From assembly GCF_027887165.1 (NCBI RefSeq), contig NC_077227.1:356118850-356182849 (forward strand): 64,000 nucleotides of DNA, in the 5' to 3' direction. The notes beneath the pieces are model-generated. The model saw only the letters and a list, made by a program, of their open reading frames with translations, did no database searches and had not been told where the DNA came from. Positions 21,569 to 32,475 of the stretch are shown one piece after another. Position 1 is the first letter of the stretch. Each line of letters opens with the position of its first letter. The stretch is from Monodelphis domestica (lineage: Eukaryota; Chordata; Mammalia; Didelphimorphia; Didelphidae). Made by a program: the position numbers and the translations under genes.

Positions 21569-22254
21569 AATCACACCCACAGATGTTTGTACTTCTTTGT
21601 TTTTTAAGCCCTTCCATGAAACCTAGCACTTTTTTAGAAGAGGTTTGTTAAGCAAAGGTCTGAAATTGTTTTGCCAAATCTTCCCCATGGAATTAGGAGG
21701 CACAGTTAATGAGCTTTTCCCTTTATACAAGCATGTTTCCTAACTCTACAACTTTCCTACCATCTCTTTCCTTTCCCTGTCCTAGGTTTTATTTTAGTCC
21801 TCTTGTGTGATAAAAGGTCAGTGGTCACCCCTATTTTCTCACAGGTATCACTTATTCCAATTGACATTTACACTTGAGTAAACCTTAAACTTCTCTGACC
21901 TTTTTTTAAAAGCTAGATTTTAAGAGATATTTTCTTTCTCTCTTTAAAACAGTGTATTATGGTTGCTTTTACTTTGAAAGGGCACATCTATCTCTTCTAG
22001 AAATGCATTATTTCTTGGGACATTTTATATGGCTATTTCAACCTTCTTTTTCATTGAAAACTGGGAGTCCATTTCTTCTTGAGCAGTGTCTGAGTTCTGC
22101 CTTGTGGACACATAGGAACTGTTTATTGATGTTTTTAAATTATTGAGTCATGTACATACTTATTTTCTTCAAAATGGGGACTGAATTTGTGATTTTGTTG
22201 GCTTAAAGAACTTCCAAATAAGGAAACTTCCTTTACTTGTTCAGGTTTCCTGGT
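21568..22254. other. Mostly unassigned; possible ancient repeat copy at 21800-21965
   Basis: Segment 21800-21965 shows spaced similarity to 26430-26590 ('atttacacttgagtaaacct' vs 'atttacacgtaggtaaacca', later 'aacagtgtat' in both). No family name can be given. No gene signal. Confidence 0.35.
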
Positions 22255-22283
22255 GAAGTTCAATCAATTAATAAACATTTATT
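22255..22283 (-). mobile_element. L2 3' tip, left piece
   Basis: 'caatcaattaataaacattt' is the reverse L2 terminus, split by the MAR1 insertion and continuing at 22526. Confidence 0.7.
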
Positions 22284-22525
22284 GTTGTTGTTCAGTCTTC
22301 TCTGACTCTTTATGACCCAATTTGGGGTTTTCTTGGCAAAGATATTGGAATGGTTTGTCATTTCCTTCTTCAACTTATTTCATTGATGAGGAAACTGAGG
22401 CAGAGTTAGGGGACTTTCCTGGGGTCTCACAGCTAGTAAGTGTGTAAGGTCAGATTTGAAGTCAGGAAGATAAATCTTTCTGACTCCAAGCCTGACACTC
22501 TATCAAGTGTGCCCACTAGCTGTCC
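22284..22525 (-). mobile_element. MAR1 SINE
   Basis: Full-length minus copy: 'tgttgttgttcagtcttctc' (RTE-like 3' end), 'ggggttttcttggcaaagat', 'gaggaaactgaggcagag', then the tRNA-like head. Target duplication 'aaacatttatt' (22273-22283) / 'aagcatttatt' (22526-22536). Confidence 0.93.
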
Positions 22526-22580
22526 AAGCATTTATTAAGTACCTGCTATATGCCAGGCTCTAAGCTAAGTTCAGCAACTT
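22526..22580 (-). mobile_element. L2 3' end, right piece
   Basis: 'tttattaagtacctgctata' + 'tgccaggc' continues the L2 interrupted by MAR1. Confidence 0.7.
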
Positions 22581-22582
22581 CT

Positions 22583-22725
22583 CATCTTAGAAAGCTGCCT
22601 AGAGCATGAAGAAGTTAAGTGACTTATTGAGGGTCACACAGACAGAAAGTGGCAGAGGCTAGACTCAGACCCACGGCTTCCTGATTCTGAGGCCAGCTCT
22701 GTCCAGTGTGCCACATAGATTCTCT
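22583..22725 (-). mobile_element. MIR-type CORE-SINE
   Basis: 'gaagttaagtgacttattga' 'gggtcacacagacagaaagt' and 'ggccagctctgtccagtgtg' fit a reverse CORE-SINE. Confidence 0.7.
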
Positions 22726-22924
22726 TTTTAATTGCACTGAAGTAGAATCAGCCCTTCAATGGTCTATTAAGCACTGAAAACAAAACACAACAGATAGAGG
22801 TATTTGCAGAGCATCTACATGAAACTCTCCATGATAAATCAATTGCAGAGCAGCAGATGATCTGCGTTGGTAAGGATGGTTACTTAATTGACCACAGGTC
22901 AGTTTTAGCCAAATTTTAACAATG

Positions 22925-23925
22925 ATTTAATTATAGACTTAAAATGAGAAAGGATCTCAGGAGTTTTCTAGTCCAACCTTTACCTGAAGTAATATTTTTT
23001 TCTTGACAACATAAACTAGAGAAATCATCCAGTCCCATATGAAGACCTTCTAGTGATGAGGAACTCACTACCTTTCAACCTGGCTTTAACTGTTGGACAA
23101 TTTTAATAGTTGGGAAGCATTTTCTTCTCTAATCTACTTCCCATCAGTTTTAATTCTGTCCTATAAGTATGTCAAAACAAGTCGAATCCCTTTTCTTTGC
23201 GTAGTTCTTCAAATGTTTGAAGATAACCCATGTCTTCTATAGATGGAACATACCCATTTCCTTTAGCTAATCATGTAGGGCATGTTTCTGAGTCTCCTCT
23301 CCTTCTTGGTCACTTTCTTCTGATTGCATCTTAGCTTAGCAACTTCACTCCTAGAACGTATCATCCAGAACCAATCACTGTATGTGAGATTGAGTGTGTG
23401 ATCAGGGCAGAATACAGCAGGTTGATCACCTCCCTCTTTGGGATTACTAGACTTTTATTAGTGCAACCCATATTAAGCTTGTAGTCCACTAAGACCCTAA
23501 GATCTTTTTTCCCCCCACATGAACTGATACTCATATATCTCCTATTCTGCAATTGCACAGCTGATTTGTCAAACCCAAATGTAGGACTTTATAATTCATT
23601 CCTATAACTATCATCTTGTTTATATCAGTATGTTCTTCAAACCTATTGAGATATTTTTGAATCCTACTTTTGTTGTGTTCCTTAGCTATATAGATTACAG
23701 ATATCTGAGAAGCATTATACTTATTTGTTCATTGGAATCATTGATAAAAAGAATGAATGGCATAGGGCCAAGGAGATATTTCTGGGGTAATGCACTAGAG
23801 ACTGTCCTACCAGATGACATTGGTTCATCAGTCACCATTCTAAGGGGGTAGTTGTCTATGTGGTTTTGAAGCCAAGTAATTATACAATCATTTAAAGTAT
23901 CATCTCTGTTTGTCCATAAGAAAGT
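22925..23925 (-). mobile_element. L3/CR1-type LINE, 1 kb of 3' end
   Basis: Starts with 'aaaggatctcaggagttttc' 'tagtccaacc'. The blocks 'gaggaactcactaccttt', 'atcagggcagaatacagca', 'gggccaaggagatatttctg' and 'ggttttgaagccaagtaatt' then appear in reverse L3/CR1 order. One of the longest L3 remains here. Frames inside it are broken. Confidence 0.8.
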
Positions 23926-24144
23926 GTAGAAAAAAGCTTTTTTCCTGATGGATTTGTTTTCAGGTCACATTATAAAGAGGTTGTGCATGTCTTCTTCCTT
24001 TCAGCATCTTCTCACTTAGAGGTGGCCATCTCTATCACCTTCCTATCCTTCTACTTTCTAGGAACCCATTGTTCTTATGATTTTCCTTCTCTAGTTTCTC
24101 CCCAGCAGTACCAGTCCAGGAAAATGTCTCGGTGACACAGTTGC
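23926..24144. other. Unassigned
   Basis: 220 bp between L3 and MIR with no recognised feature. Confidence 0.4.
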
Positions 24145-24350
24145 TTGTTGTGTTAAAAAAAACCTGTCTCAGATATGGTCCTGGTTAAGTCAAACCTCTC
24201 TCATTCAGTTTCCCCACCTTTTACTGGGCAATGATAATAATAGCACCTGCCTTAAAGGGCTGTTATGAAGATTAAATGAGACAATATTTGTAAAGTGCCT
24301 TGCAAACCTTAAAGAGCTATTTAAATGTAAGTTATCATTATTATATCTGA
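24145..24350 (+). mobile_element. MIR SINE
   Basis: 'cattcagtttccccacctttta' type block, then 'ataatagcacctgccttaaa', 'gaagattaaatgagacaata' and 'taaatgtaagttatcattat': a clear forward MIR. Confidence 0.85.
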
Positions 24351-24369
24351 GTTAAAATTAATTACTCTA

Positions 24370-24545
24370 GAGAAGACCCTGAACTATAAGTTGGGACATG
24401 TGGACTCTAGTTCTGACTCTATCACACTTGTGTGGTAGCCCTGGACAATGGATTGTCAGGAAAGTTGTACAATGGATAATGTCAGTGATCAGAATAGAAA
24501 GCCTCTAAAGTTCCTTTAAGACATTCTGCGAGTCTACATTGTGGC
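24370..24545 (+). mobile_element. MIR3-like SINE
   Basis: 'gactctagttctgactctat' then 'cctctaaagttcctttaaga', the L3-like tail. Very diverged in the middle. Confidence 0.45.
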
Positions 24546-24644
24546 TTTCACATATTTTCTGACCATCATTCCCATAGGGGGAAGGCACTTTATGGTAGAA
24601 AAAGCATGGTGCAGTGGGAAGAACACCAGATTAGGAATTAGTCA

Positions 24645-24784
24645 ACCAAGCAGCCAATCAGTTAAACAAAGCTCAAGCAACTAAGTGCTAATGTTCACCA
24701 AACAGTGTGCTTGGGATTTGGGAATACAAAGGTGAAAATGAAAGAGTCCCTGCCCTCAAGAAGCTTACATTCAGTTGGAAGACA
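24645..24784 (-). mobile_element. L2 LINE, left piece
   Basis: 'gagtccctgccctcaagaag' 'cttacattcagttgg' is the reverse L2 terminus. The element continues after MAR1 and a SINE to 25690. Confidence 0.75.
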
Positions 24785-24924
24785 GTTTTTGTTGTTTAAC
24801 AGTTGTCACAGTTGTGTCAGATTCTTTCTGACCTCTTTTTGGGGTTTTCTTGGTAGAGATACTAGAGTAGTTTGCATTTTGTTCTGCCCATTTTACAGAT
24901 AAGGAAATCGAGAAAAAGAAAGTG
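24785..24924 (-). mobile_element. MAR1 SINE, 5'-truncated
   Basis: Only the RTE-like 3' half ('ggggttttcttggtagagat'). Perfect 9-bp target duplication 'tggaagaca' at 24776-24784 and 24925-24933. Confidence 0.88.
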
Positions 24925-24933
24925 TGGAAGACA

Positions 24934-25190
24934 ATATGTAAAATATAATGAAAAGGAACAGATGAATACAGGACAATTTTGGTAGGGGGAGTGGGAATGA
25001 GGAAAACATTAGAAGCAAAGGGAACTTGTAAGCTTGAACTGAACTTTAATAGAAACTAGAGCCTCTAGGAGACAGAGACAAGGAAGTATTTTTTTTTTCA
25101 GAAATGAGGGATAGCCTATGCAAAAACAGAGATGGTAGGTAGAATGCTACATTTGAGGAACAATAAGGCCAGAGCCAAAGAATGAATGGA
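24934..25190 (-). mobile_element. L2 LINE, middle piece
   Basis: L2 sequence continuing between MAR1 and the SINE at 25191, including 'cttgtaagcttgaactgaac' and 'gggatagcctatgcaaaaac'. Confidence 0.65.
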
Positions 25191-25385
25191 AAGGGGCAGG
25201 TAGGTGGCTCAGTGGATTGAGATGGGAGGTTCTGGATTCGACTGCAACCTCAGACACTTCCCAGCTATGTAATCTTGGGGCAAGTCACTTAACCCCCATT
25301 GCCTAGCCCTTACTGCTCTTCTGTCTTGGAATAAATACATAGTATTGATTCTAAAATGGAAGGTAAGGTTGTTTTTCTTTTTTTT
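25191..25385 (+). mobile_element. tRNA-derived marsupial SINE (WSINE1/SINE1_MD type)
   Basis: 'ggtaggtggctcagtggatt' to 'gattctaaaatggaaggtaa' plus T/A tail. Perfect 14-bp target duplication 'aaagaatgaatgga' at 25177-25190 and 25386-25399; it interrupts the L2. Confidence 0.95.
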
Positions 25386-25690
25386 AAAGAATGAATGGAG
25401 GAGAGAGATGTGTGGTAAGTTTAGAAAAGTAGCTGGAGCAAGATTGTAAAGGGCTGGAAATACCTAACAGAGGAGTTTGTATTTGCTCCTCAGTAATAGG
25501 GATCCATAGGAAGTAGTCATTGAGCAGGGGATGCATGTGGTCACCTCTTTGTTGTGGCAATTGGGTGAAGGATAGATTTGAGAATGGAAAGGCTTGAGCC
25601 GAGGCAATCAATTAGGAAGGCACTGTAGTATTTTAGGTGAGAAATGAGGAGATGCTGCTTTAGTGTGGTGGATAGTGTGAGAAAAGAGAA
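25386..25690 (-). mobile_element. L2 LINE, right piece
   Basis: 'attgtaaagggctggaaata', 'gggatccataggaagtagtc' and 'gcaggggatgcatgtggtca' are the next reverse L2 blocks, so 24645-25690 is one copy with two SINE insertions. Confidence 0.8.
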
Positions 25691-25699
25691 GGCAATGTT

Positions 25700-25866
25700 A
25701 TTTAACAGAGAGGGTGCTGATCTTAGGGTGAAAAAGAACTGGGTTTGAATGCTCAAGGCAAGTCACTTAACCTTCTTGGGTCTCAGTTCCTTATTCATAA
25801 AAGTAGTGGACTGGATTGCAATAACTTCCAAGACTCCTTCCAGCTCTAAAGCTATGATGCTATGTG
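25700..25866 (+). mobile_element. MIR3 SINE
   Basis: 'aactgggtttgaatgctcaa', 'ggcaagtcacttaacct', then 'cttccagctctaaagctatg', the L3-like tail of MIR3. Confidence 0.75.
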
Positions 25867-25999
25867 ATAAAGAAACAGATGTGAATAATGTGGTGGAAGT
25901 AGAATTGAAAGACTTAGCAAATGAAAGAGAAGCAAAGCAACTCGGTCAGGGTCTCACAGATGACTTGTAAGACCTGAATCAAATCTCATCACCATCATA

Positions 26000-26130
26000 T
26001 TCCCTTTGAGAATTTGGGAAACCACTTTATCATCTCCTCCCTGGGCCCTGTTTTGCTCATGTATAAAATAAATACGATTGTCCCTAACTCACAGGGGTGT
26101 TTTGATGAGGGTTCTGTACAAAACCTGATG
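26000..26130 (+). mobile_element. MIR SINE fragment
   Basis: 'tgttttgctcatgtataaaa' and 'cctaactcacaggggtgttt' 'tgatgaggg' match the MIR 3' half. Confidence 0.6.
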
Positions 26131-26149
26131 TAAACAAGCGTGGCATTAG

Positions 26150-26860
26150 TATTAGAAAGAGACTTCTAGTGCAAGCCGTCCATCATGCCTCCTAGGAACT
26201 CAGAGTCTGCTGCCTGGCATTTTGCTCAAGGAACACTCCAGATTCCTTTGGAGTTGTATTTCAGCTGTAAGGCTGAAGTGGGAGAGAGCACCACTTCATA
26301 ATGGCACCTTCATTAAAACAAACTCACAGCTAGGAGGGTGGCAAATATTGCTGATGTCAATATCAGGACGTGGTACTTGGGGCTTAATGAGCAGACTGCA
26401 TTTCTAATAGTCTTCATGATTTTGCTTGCCTCCATGGGAGAAAGGTTATCAAGCATTCTCCAACTCTCTCGGGGATCAGTTATAAAGAATGGTATTTACA
26501 CGTAGGTAAACCATAAATCTTTTTGACCTTCCTGCAGTTAGAAGCATTTAACAGTGTATCATTCCCTTTTTCTTGGGGACGAAGCTTTTGATAAAACTAT
26601 CTGTCAGTTGCCTTAAGTAACTTCTAGACAACTGAGGATGCTGTCAGGCAGAAGAGAAAAGTGACTCAGTTACTTCTGGTGAACAGTGACAGATTGTTTA
26701 CAACGAGAAACAAAAATTTAAAGTGGTTTTCTTCAAAGACCCTACCAGATGAGTGACTTGGCAGATGGTTAAGAAGTCGTGAGGTGTTTTTCCTTTTCAT
26801 TTTGTCATGATACTTTTAAGTGTGGGGGATGAAGAGCTAAGCCCTTTCCCTATTAAGGCA
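26150..26860. other. Unassigned, apparently low-copy
   Basis: 700 bp without recognised modern repeats. Part (26430-26590) resembles 21800-21965. No supportable exon. Confidence 0.4.
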
Positions 26861-26864
26861 TAGT

Positions 26865-27020
26865 AATGTAGTAGAGGGGAGCATACACTGGGGATTTAGG
26901 AGACCTAGCTCCCAGCTTTGCTTTTAATTGGTTATTACCTTGGCTAAGTCACTGAAGCCCTTAAGCTTAAGGGATTCAGCAACTTAGTCAGGTCTTCTAA
27001 CTCCAGGTTCTAAACTCTAA
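26865..27020 (+). mobile_element. MIR-type SINE
   Basis: 'tgtagtagaggggagcatac', 'ggagacctagctcccagctt', 'accttggctaagtcactgaa', 'aactccaggttctaaactct'. Confidence 0.6.
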
Positions 27021-27069
27021 ACCTTGGACATTTAATTCAATAAGCATTGAGTAAATAACTAAACATAAG

Positions 27070-27345
27070 CAAGTAGGTGTATAGTAAATAGAATGCTGGG
27101 TTTGGAGTTGGAAAGACCTGAGTTCAAATGTGATCTAAGACACTTACTAGCTGTGTGACCCTAGGCAAATCTCTTATTTATTTACTTTTTTTGCTTCCAT
27201 GTTCTCATCTGTAAATGAGGTGAATAATAGTGAATAATAGTGCTACCTCCCGGGTTTGTTATGAGGAGCAAATGAGATAATAATCATAAAATGCTTAACA
27301 CATTCCCGGACACATAGTAAGCACTTTTATAAATGTTAGCCATTT
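27070..27345 (+). mobile_element. MIR SINE, nearly complete
   Basis: 'gctgggtttggagttggaaa', 'cacttactagctgtgtgacc', 'ctcatctgtaaatgaggtga', 'cacatagtaagcacttttat' 'aaatgttagcc' in order. Confidence 0.88.
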
Positions 27346-27583
27346 TCTACTACTATGTGCCAGGGGAAAAAAGACAAAAATGAGAGTTCTTTCCCTCAAA
27401 GAGTTTATTTTCTTTTTGGAAACACAATGTATACAAATATATATATGCATATATATATAAAATGTATATGAATAATATATATATAATAAAGATAATGTAA
27501 TTTGGGGGTGATTAGCAGTTAGAGGGGAACCAGAAAAGGCCACATGTAGGAGATAACATCTGAGTGAAGTTCTGAAGGAAACT
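27346..27583 (-). mobile_element. L2 3' end
   Basis: 'tactactatgtgccagggg', 'ctttccctcaaagagtttat', then an AT-expanded stretch; continues into the MAR1 boundary. Confidence 0.65.
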
Positions 27584-27814
27584 TTGTTGTTCAGTTGTAT
27601 CTGAGTCTTTCTGACCCTCTTTGGGGTTTCCTGGCAAAGATACTGGAGTAGTTTGTCATTTCCTTCTCCAGCTCATTTTACAGATGAGGAAACTGAGGTA
27701 AACAGGGCTGAGTGACTTGCCCAAGGTTACATAGCTATTATGAGTATGAGGTCAGATGAATCTTCCTGACTCCAGGTCTGACACTTTATCCACTGTGCCA
27801 TAATGGCACCCTTA
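27584..27814 (-). mobile_element. MAR1 SINE
   Basis: 'ttgttgttcagttgtatctg', 'ggggtttcctggcaaagata', 'cagatgaggaaactgaggta', 'tccactgtgccataatgg'. Full-length minus copy inserted in L2. Confidence 0.9.
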
Positions 27815-28094
27815 GCTGAGGAACACCAGGGATTTGCTGTTTTACCATTTCATGTTATTTATTTCTTTAGGCAAATGTTTCATCTCCCAAAGAAAGAAAG
27901 TATCTTGAGGAATGAATCATACTTTGTTTTGGTCATGTTTGGGTCATGAAGCTCACAGGAAAGCTCCTCACACAAAGGGACTTGACCTGTGATTTCTTTA
28001 CTATTGGGAACTCTCAGTGAGGAAACTACTATTGCAAGTTGGAATCTTCTCTACCATTTAGTGTCCTAGAGGGATGCCCAGAATGCCGAGAGTT
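27815..28094. other. Unassigned
   Basis: No recognised feature between MAR1 and a short MIR fragment. Confidence 0.4.
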
Positions 28095-28190
28095 TCTGTG
28101 ACTTGTTCAGGGTCATGTAGTCTGTATGGATCAGAAGGGATACTTGGACACAGGTCTTTCTGGCATCAAGGTCTTATTGTTTCTCTATCT
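28095..28190 (-). mobile_element. MIR fragment
   Basis: 'ctgtgacttgttcagggtca' and 'tacttggacacaggtctttc' fit the reverse CORE region. Confidence 0.45.
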
Positions 28191-28566
28191 CTTTTTTAGA
28201 GAGGGATTTTTTTTGGAGGAAGAGGGAAGAGAAAGTTGATTTTAAATGATTGTATTTGAGTTTCCAAATCCTTAAAAGCTTCAAAGCAAGTTTTCTTTCT
28301 CTACTAACCTGGTACTTCTCCATTTGGCAAAGACTGGCTTTTTCCACCTCTGTTGCCAGTGGAGCATCAGCCAAGATGGTTTTTGCTGTATGGGTTTTTT
28401 CGTACCATCAGCATCCCTGATGATGCTCATCAATAATGTCAGCAAAGTTCTGGAAGCAGTTGGCTAAGTTAACCCAGTCACTTTGCTTTTTCTTGCTACT
28501 TTATGGCTGCCTGGTGTAACAAGGCAAAATGTCTGGAGGGTCAGAGTATTGTTTTAATGTGTCAGC

Positions 28567-28607
<41 letters not shown>

Positions 28608-28754
28608 TATCAGCAGTTATTTTCTGATTTAGAGGACTTTATATGGATCTGAATATTTCTGAATTTCATTATTAATCATCACACAAACATATCCAGAGAA
28701 AGGCAGGTGATACCAAAGAGCTTTGCTGCCTTGCCCACTGCCATTGACATGTTG
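28191..28754. other. Unassigned, includes (TG)n at 28572-28605
   Basis: Apart from a 34-bp TG microsatellite nothing is recognised. Confidence 0.5.
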
Positions 28755-28987
28755 ATGTGAGTTATAGAACCACACTGCTAGAAAAGATCTCAGAAATTCA
28801 TGGTCCAACCCACTCTTAAAGTATGAGTCTTCTCCATACCACCATGTAGTTATCTCTAGTTTCAGGGAGATTAATAACTTTGAGACAACTCTTACTATAC
28901 AACTCTTACTATAAATGAGTTGTTCTCATTTCGAGTCCAAATCCATTTTATTTCCTCTCTGGTTTTCTACACATACACCTATTTTTA
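28755..28987 (-). mobile_element. L3/CR1-type LINE, left piece
   Basis: 'aaaagatctcagaaattcat' 'ggtccaacccac', then 'gagttgttctcatttcgagt'. Interrupted by MAR1; resumes at 29226. Confidence 0.65.
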
Positions 28988-29225
28988 GGGCAATGAGGTA
29001 GTGTAGTGGATAGAGTGCTAGTCCTAGAGTCAGATAAATCTGAGTTCAAATCCAGCCTCAGACACTTATTAGCTATGTGACCCTGGACAAGTCATCTACC
29101 CCCCATTTGCCTCAGTTTTCTCATCTGCAAAATGAGCTGGAAGAGGAAATAGCAAACCTCTCCAGGACCTTTGCTGAGAAAACACCAAATGGGGTCACGA
29201 AGAATTGGATATGACTGAACAAAAT
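28988..29225 (+). mobile_element. MAR1 SINE
   Basis: Full-length plus copy: 'agtgtagtggatagagtgct', 'cagacacttattagctatgt', 'gacaagtcat', 'aaatggggtcacgaagaatt', 'ggatatgactgaac'. Confidence 0.93.
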
Positions 29226-29395
29226 GCTTATTTCTGACCTCAAGAACCAAGGAGAGAAAGTTCAGTTCTTCTTTGGCTATTTGAAGACATCAATCATTTT
29301 GCTCTCTTCCCCTCTCCCTTGCCTCCATTTCTTTTCTCTAGACAAAATAATACCATTTTCTTTAGTTTATCATTTCCTTGGATGACCTTCCTGCT
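29226..29395 (-). mobile_element. L3/CR1-type LINE, right piece
   Basis: 'aaggagagaaagttcagttc' and 'ggctatttgaagacatcaat' continue the reverse L3 split by MAR1. Confidence 0.6.
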
Positions 29396-29879
29396 GAGCT
29401 ATGGGATTTGAGGGACTGGTAAAAATAATTGTTTATTTCACTGATGTAGAAAGTGCACTTTGAACCAGCAGATATCTTTGTTTCAGAATAGTTAATGTTC
29501 TTCCCTCAGAACTCTCAAGAATTTATTGTTTATTAAATAAAAGACACTTAAAGTTGTGCCTAAAAGCTAAAGCTTATCGCCACATTTAGAGTATCCATCC
29601 ATTCATCCATCTATCTATCCATCATCTAAGAACCTTTCATCCCATCTATCTTCTGCATTCATTCATAAAACATTTTTTGAGATTTCTGTTTAAATAGAGA
29701 ATAATCAATTTCTAGATTGGAGACATATAGAGAGGTAAATGATATAGCCCCTGTCATGACAAGCCAGTAATCTGGTTATAGAAACAAAATATTCTCATAC
29801 CTAAAGATAATAAAGTAATATATGAATAAATGCAAGATGATATATTACAAGCAGTATGAAATGCTCAGGGGATATAGAA
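29396..29879. other. Unassigned
   Basis: AT-rich. A short ATCC/ATCT tract lies at about 29592-29630. No gene signal. Confidence 0.4.
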
Positions 29880-30010
29880 AGAAAGAATTAAAAAATCATT
29901 TGTTAAGCACTTATCATGTACTAAGAGCGAGTGAATTTATAATGACAAAAGTGAGACAGAACTGACCTTTAAGGAGCTTAAATTCCTATAGTTGGAGATA
30001 AAATTTTGAG
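29880..30010 (-). mobile_element. L2 3' tip
   Basis: 'catttgttaagcacttatca' 'tgtactaag' and 'ctttaaggagcttaaattcc' are the reverse L2 terminus. Confidence 0.65.
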
Positions 30011-30890
30011 GGGGTTGGTTGTCAGGGAAAGGTATTTTGGCTTAGGAAATCACAAGAATGGTAAGTGGAGCCATAAGGGAATTGATCAACGTCTTCTTTT
30101 CACTAACAATAGCATTGATTTGATTATTGCTTCAGAGCTAGAAAATAGGATTGGCTTGGGTGGTATACTTGAGGATGACAAGAAGATGCCTAGGGAAGAA
30201 TATGTAACCTGTCTAGGGATGGCTAAATATAGCAGGTCATGTGACACACCAATCAGAGCACCATAGATCTTTGTGTGGGAGTTCCAGAACTGAGCAAGTT
30301 AAGTCCTTCTGGAGACAGTCAGTAGTCAGGGGGTGCAGTGGCAAAGTGGATGACAAGGTACTCTTGGTCCAGAGGGTACAGCAGGATAATGAATGACAGC
30401 AACAATTAGGATAGATGGCTAGGAGATAGTTGAGAGGGAATGGAATGATCATCATTGGGTACAAATAAAATGACAGAACTTTAGAGTGAGAAGTGTGCAG
30501 TGGGATGAAAATTGCATCTAGTGTCAGAGGATTTTGTTCAAGCAATAGTATGCAAATAAATGTTTAACAGCTGGCTCTTTGAAGAAAAAAATATACCCAA
30601 AGTCCACTTTTAAGTTTAATCTGCATTATTGACACTTTCCCCTATCACTTTCTTATGTATTGATAATCAATAAAATCAAGCTCTGGTTTGTAGCATTTAC
30701 TGATGTTTGGTGGGATAAATGCTCATGCTGAAAATTTAATAATTGGCTTTTGTGACCCAGTTTGAGATGACTCCAGCTCACCTCTAAGCTTGGATTTGAA
30801 CTCTATGATTTTATCAGTATGACTTTGGAAAAGTCACTACAGAGGCCCTGTGTTTAAATATCAGTTCTGTTACTTAATGACTTGTATTCT
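30011..30890. other. Unassigned
   Basis: About 880 bp, mostly without a recognised repeat; parts may be diverged L2. Short open frames here show no known domain. Confidence 0.4.
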
Positions 30891-30894
30891 TTCC

Positions 30895-30908
30895 TTCTTT
30901 TCTCCCTT

Positions 30909-30940
<32 letters not shown>

Positions 30941-31068
30941 CTTTTTCTTCCTTTCTTTTTCTCCTTCCTTCCTTCCTTCCTTCCTTCCTTCCTTCCTTCC
31001 TTCCTTCCTTCCTTCCTTCCTTCCTTCCTTCCTTCCTTCCTTCCTTCCTTCCTTCCTTCCTTCCTTCC

Positions 31069-31150
<82 letters not shown>

Positions 31151-31187
31151 CCCTCCCCCCTCTCTCTCCCTCTCTCTCTTTCTTCTT
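30895..31187. repeat. (TC)n-(TTCC)n-(TC)n compound microsatellite
   Basis: About 290 bp: a CT lead, (TTCC)n at about 30965-31071, then (TC)n to about 31146 and mixed C/T. It abuts the 3' end of a SINE. Confidence 0.97.
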
Positions 31188-31347
31188 AGTATCAATTCTA
31201 AGACAGAAGAGCAGTAAAGACTAGGCAATTGAGATTAAGTGACTTGCCCAAAGTCGCATAGCTAGGAAGTGTCTCAGGCCAGATTTTAACCTGGGTCCTC
31301 ATGACTGTAGGCCTGGTGCTCTATACACTGTTCTAACTAGCTGTCCC
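31188..31347 (-). mobile_element. WSINE1/SINE1_MD-type SINE, 3'-truncated tail
   Basis: 'gtatcaattctaagacagaa' 'gagcagtaaag' to 'tctaactagctgtcccc'. Its A-tail side has been replaced by the microsatellite. Confidence 0.88.
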
Positions 31348-31454
31348 CTGAACTTTATTTCTTAAGACAAGCCAATTAAATTCACTTTGCTCAGTTTTGT
31401 TATTTACTTAGTTAGACTAGGTAGTTTCTAAGTTTTCTGTTGGCTTTAAATTTG

Positions 31455-31560
31455 TGATATATGATCTCTTTGGATCTAAGTTTTCTCATACATTAAATGA
31501 AAGAGATGGATTAGATGGCCTTGAAGATGCTTTCCAGCTCACAATCCAATGATATTATAA
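31455..31560 (+). mobile_element. MIR3 tail
   Basis: 'gagatggattagatggcctt' 'gaagatgctttccagctc' is the L3-like MIR3 end. Confidence 0.6.
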
Positions 31561-31619
31561 GACCATTTGATCCAAACCATTTATCTTACAGATGTGAAAA
31601 CTGAGACTAAGAGATTATT

Positions 31620-31880
31620 TTTTTGGAAAAGGCAGACTTTGAGCTAAGTCTTTAAGAATGTATTGGACAAGGATTGACAAATCAATGTAATAGATTGACA
31701 AAAAGAAAGAGCAACAGTGTTCTAACTATGGTGGGATGGCATGAGAATGCAAGTGAAGATGAGTATGAATAAAAAGTACACAGGAGAATGATAGTAAGAT
31801 TGACTGGATCTGAGAAGACATACTGGGAACTCAGAAGGAATGAGATTGGGAATATAAGGAAACTGAAATGCTGATGAGTT
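31620..31880 (-). mobile_element. L2 fragment, uncertain
   Basis: 'ggcagactttgagctaagtc' and 'gggaactcagaaggaatgag' loosely follow the reverse L2 order. Confidence 0.4.
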
Positions 31881-32337
31881 TACCTCTGATATCAATAGAC
31901 AATGGAGAGACACAATTAGAAGTGATTCCTGTGATATTGGTGTAGCCCCATCTCTGGGTTTAGTTCTCTACCTGGACACAACCACTAGCAAATTGTGTCT
32001 CAAAGAGTTAATTGACTGCTGTTCTCAGTGTTCTAGGGGTAACGCTGATGGGCTAAGTTTATAGTGCAATTATTTGCTCAATAACACCCAATGGCATACA
32101 TCCACTTGGCTCAATAAATAAATAAATGCAAAGGCATTTCCCAAGATGGTTTAGTAAGAGTTGTTGGTGCCAAACAACTTTTCCTCCTCAAAGCTGTCCC
32201 ACAAATACACAATTGTCCAGAGAAGAATGGGCTCAAACTTAGAGTACAATGGTAATGAATCAAGTATGACAAAAAGTTAACTCTTGACTGAAAGTATTTT
32301 GTTCAGTTTATAGTTAGCCCTCTTTTTCTGGTGCAAA
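31881..32337. other. Unassigned
   Basis: No recognised feature. Confidence 0.35.
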
Positions 32338-32475
32338 GTATTGAGAGAATGAGAGAAACAGAGAGAAACAGAGTAGAGAGAGGGAGGTAGAGACAGAATC
32401 AGAGACAGAAAGGGAGAGATATAGAAAGACAACAGAGGAGGGATATAGTGGGGGAGAGGAGACTGGAAAAAAGGA
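32338..32475. repeat. GA-rich degenerate repeat
   Basis: 'gagagaatgagagaaacag' and similar purine motifs, about 140 bp. Confidence 0.8.

Noticed and set aside
30850-31228. Open frames of 111-124 codons on both strands
   Set aside because: Translation of the TTCC/TC microsatellite.
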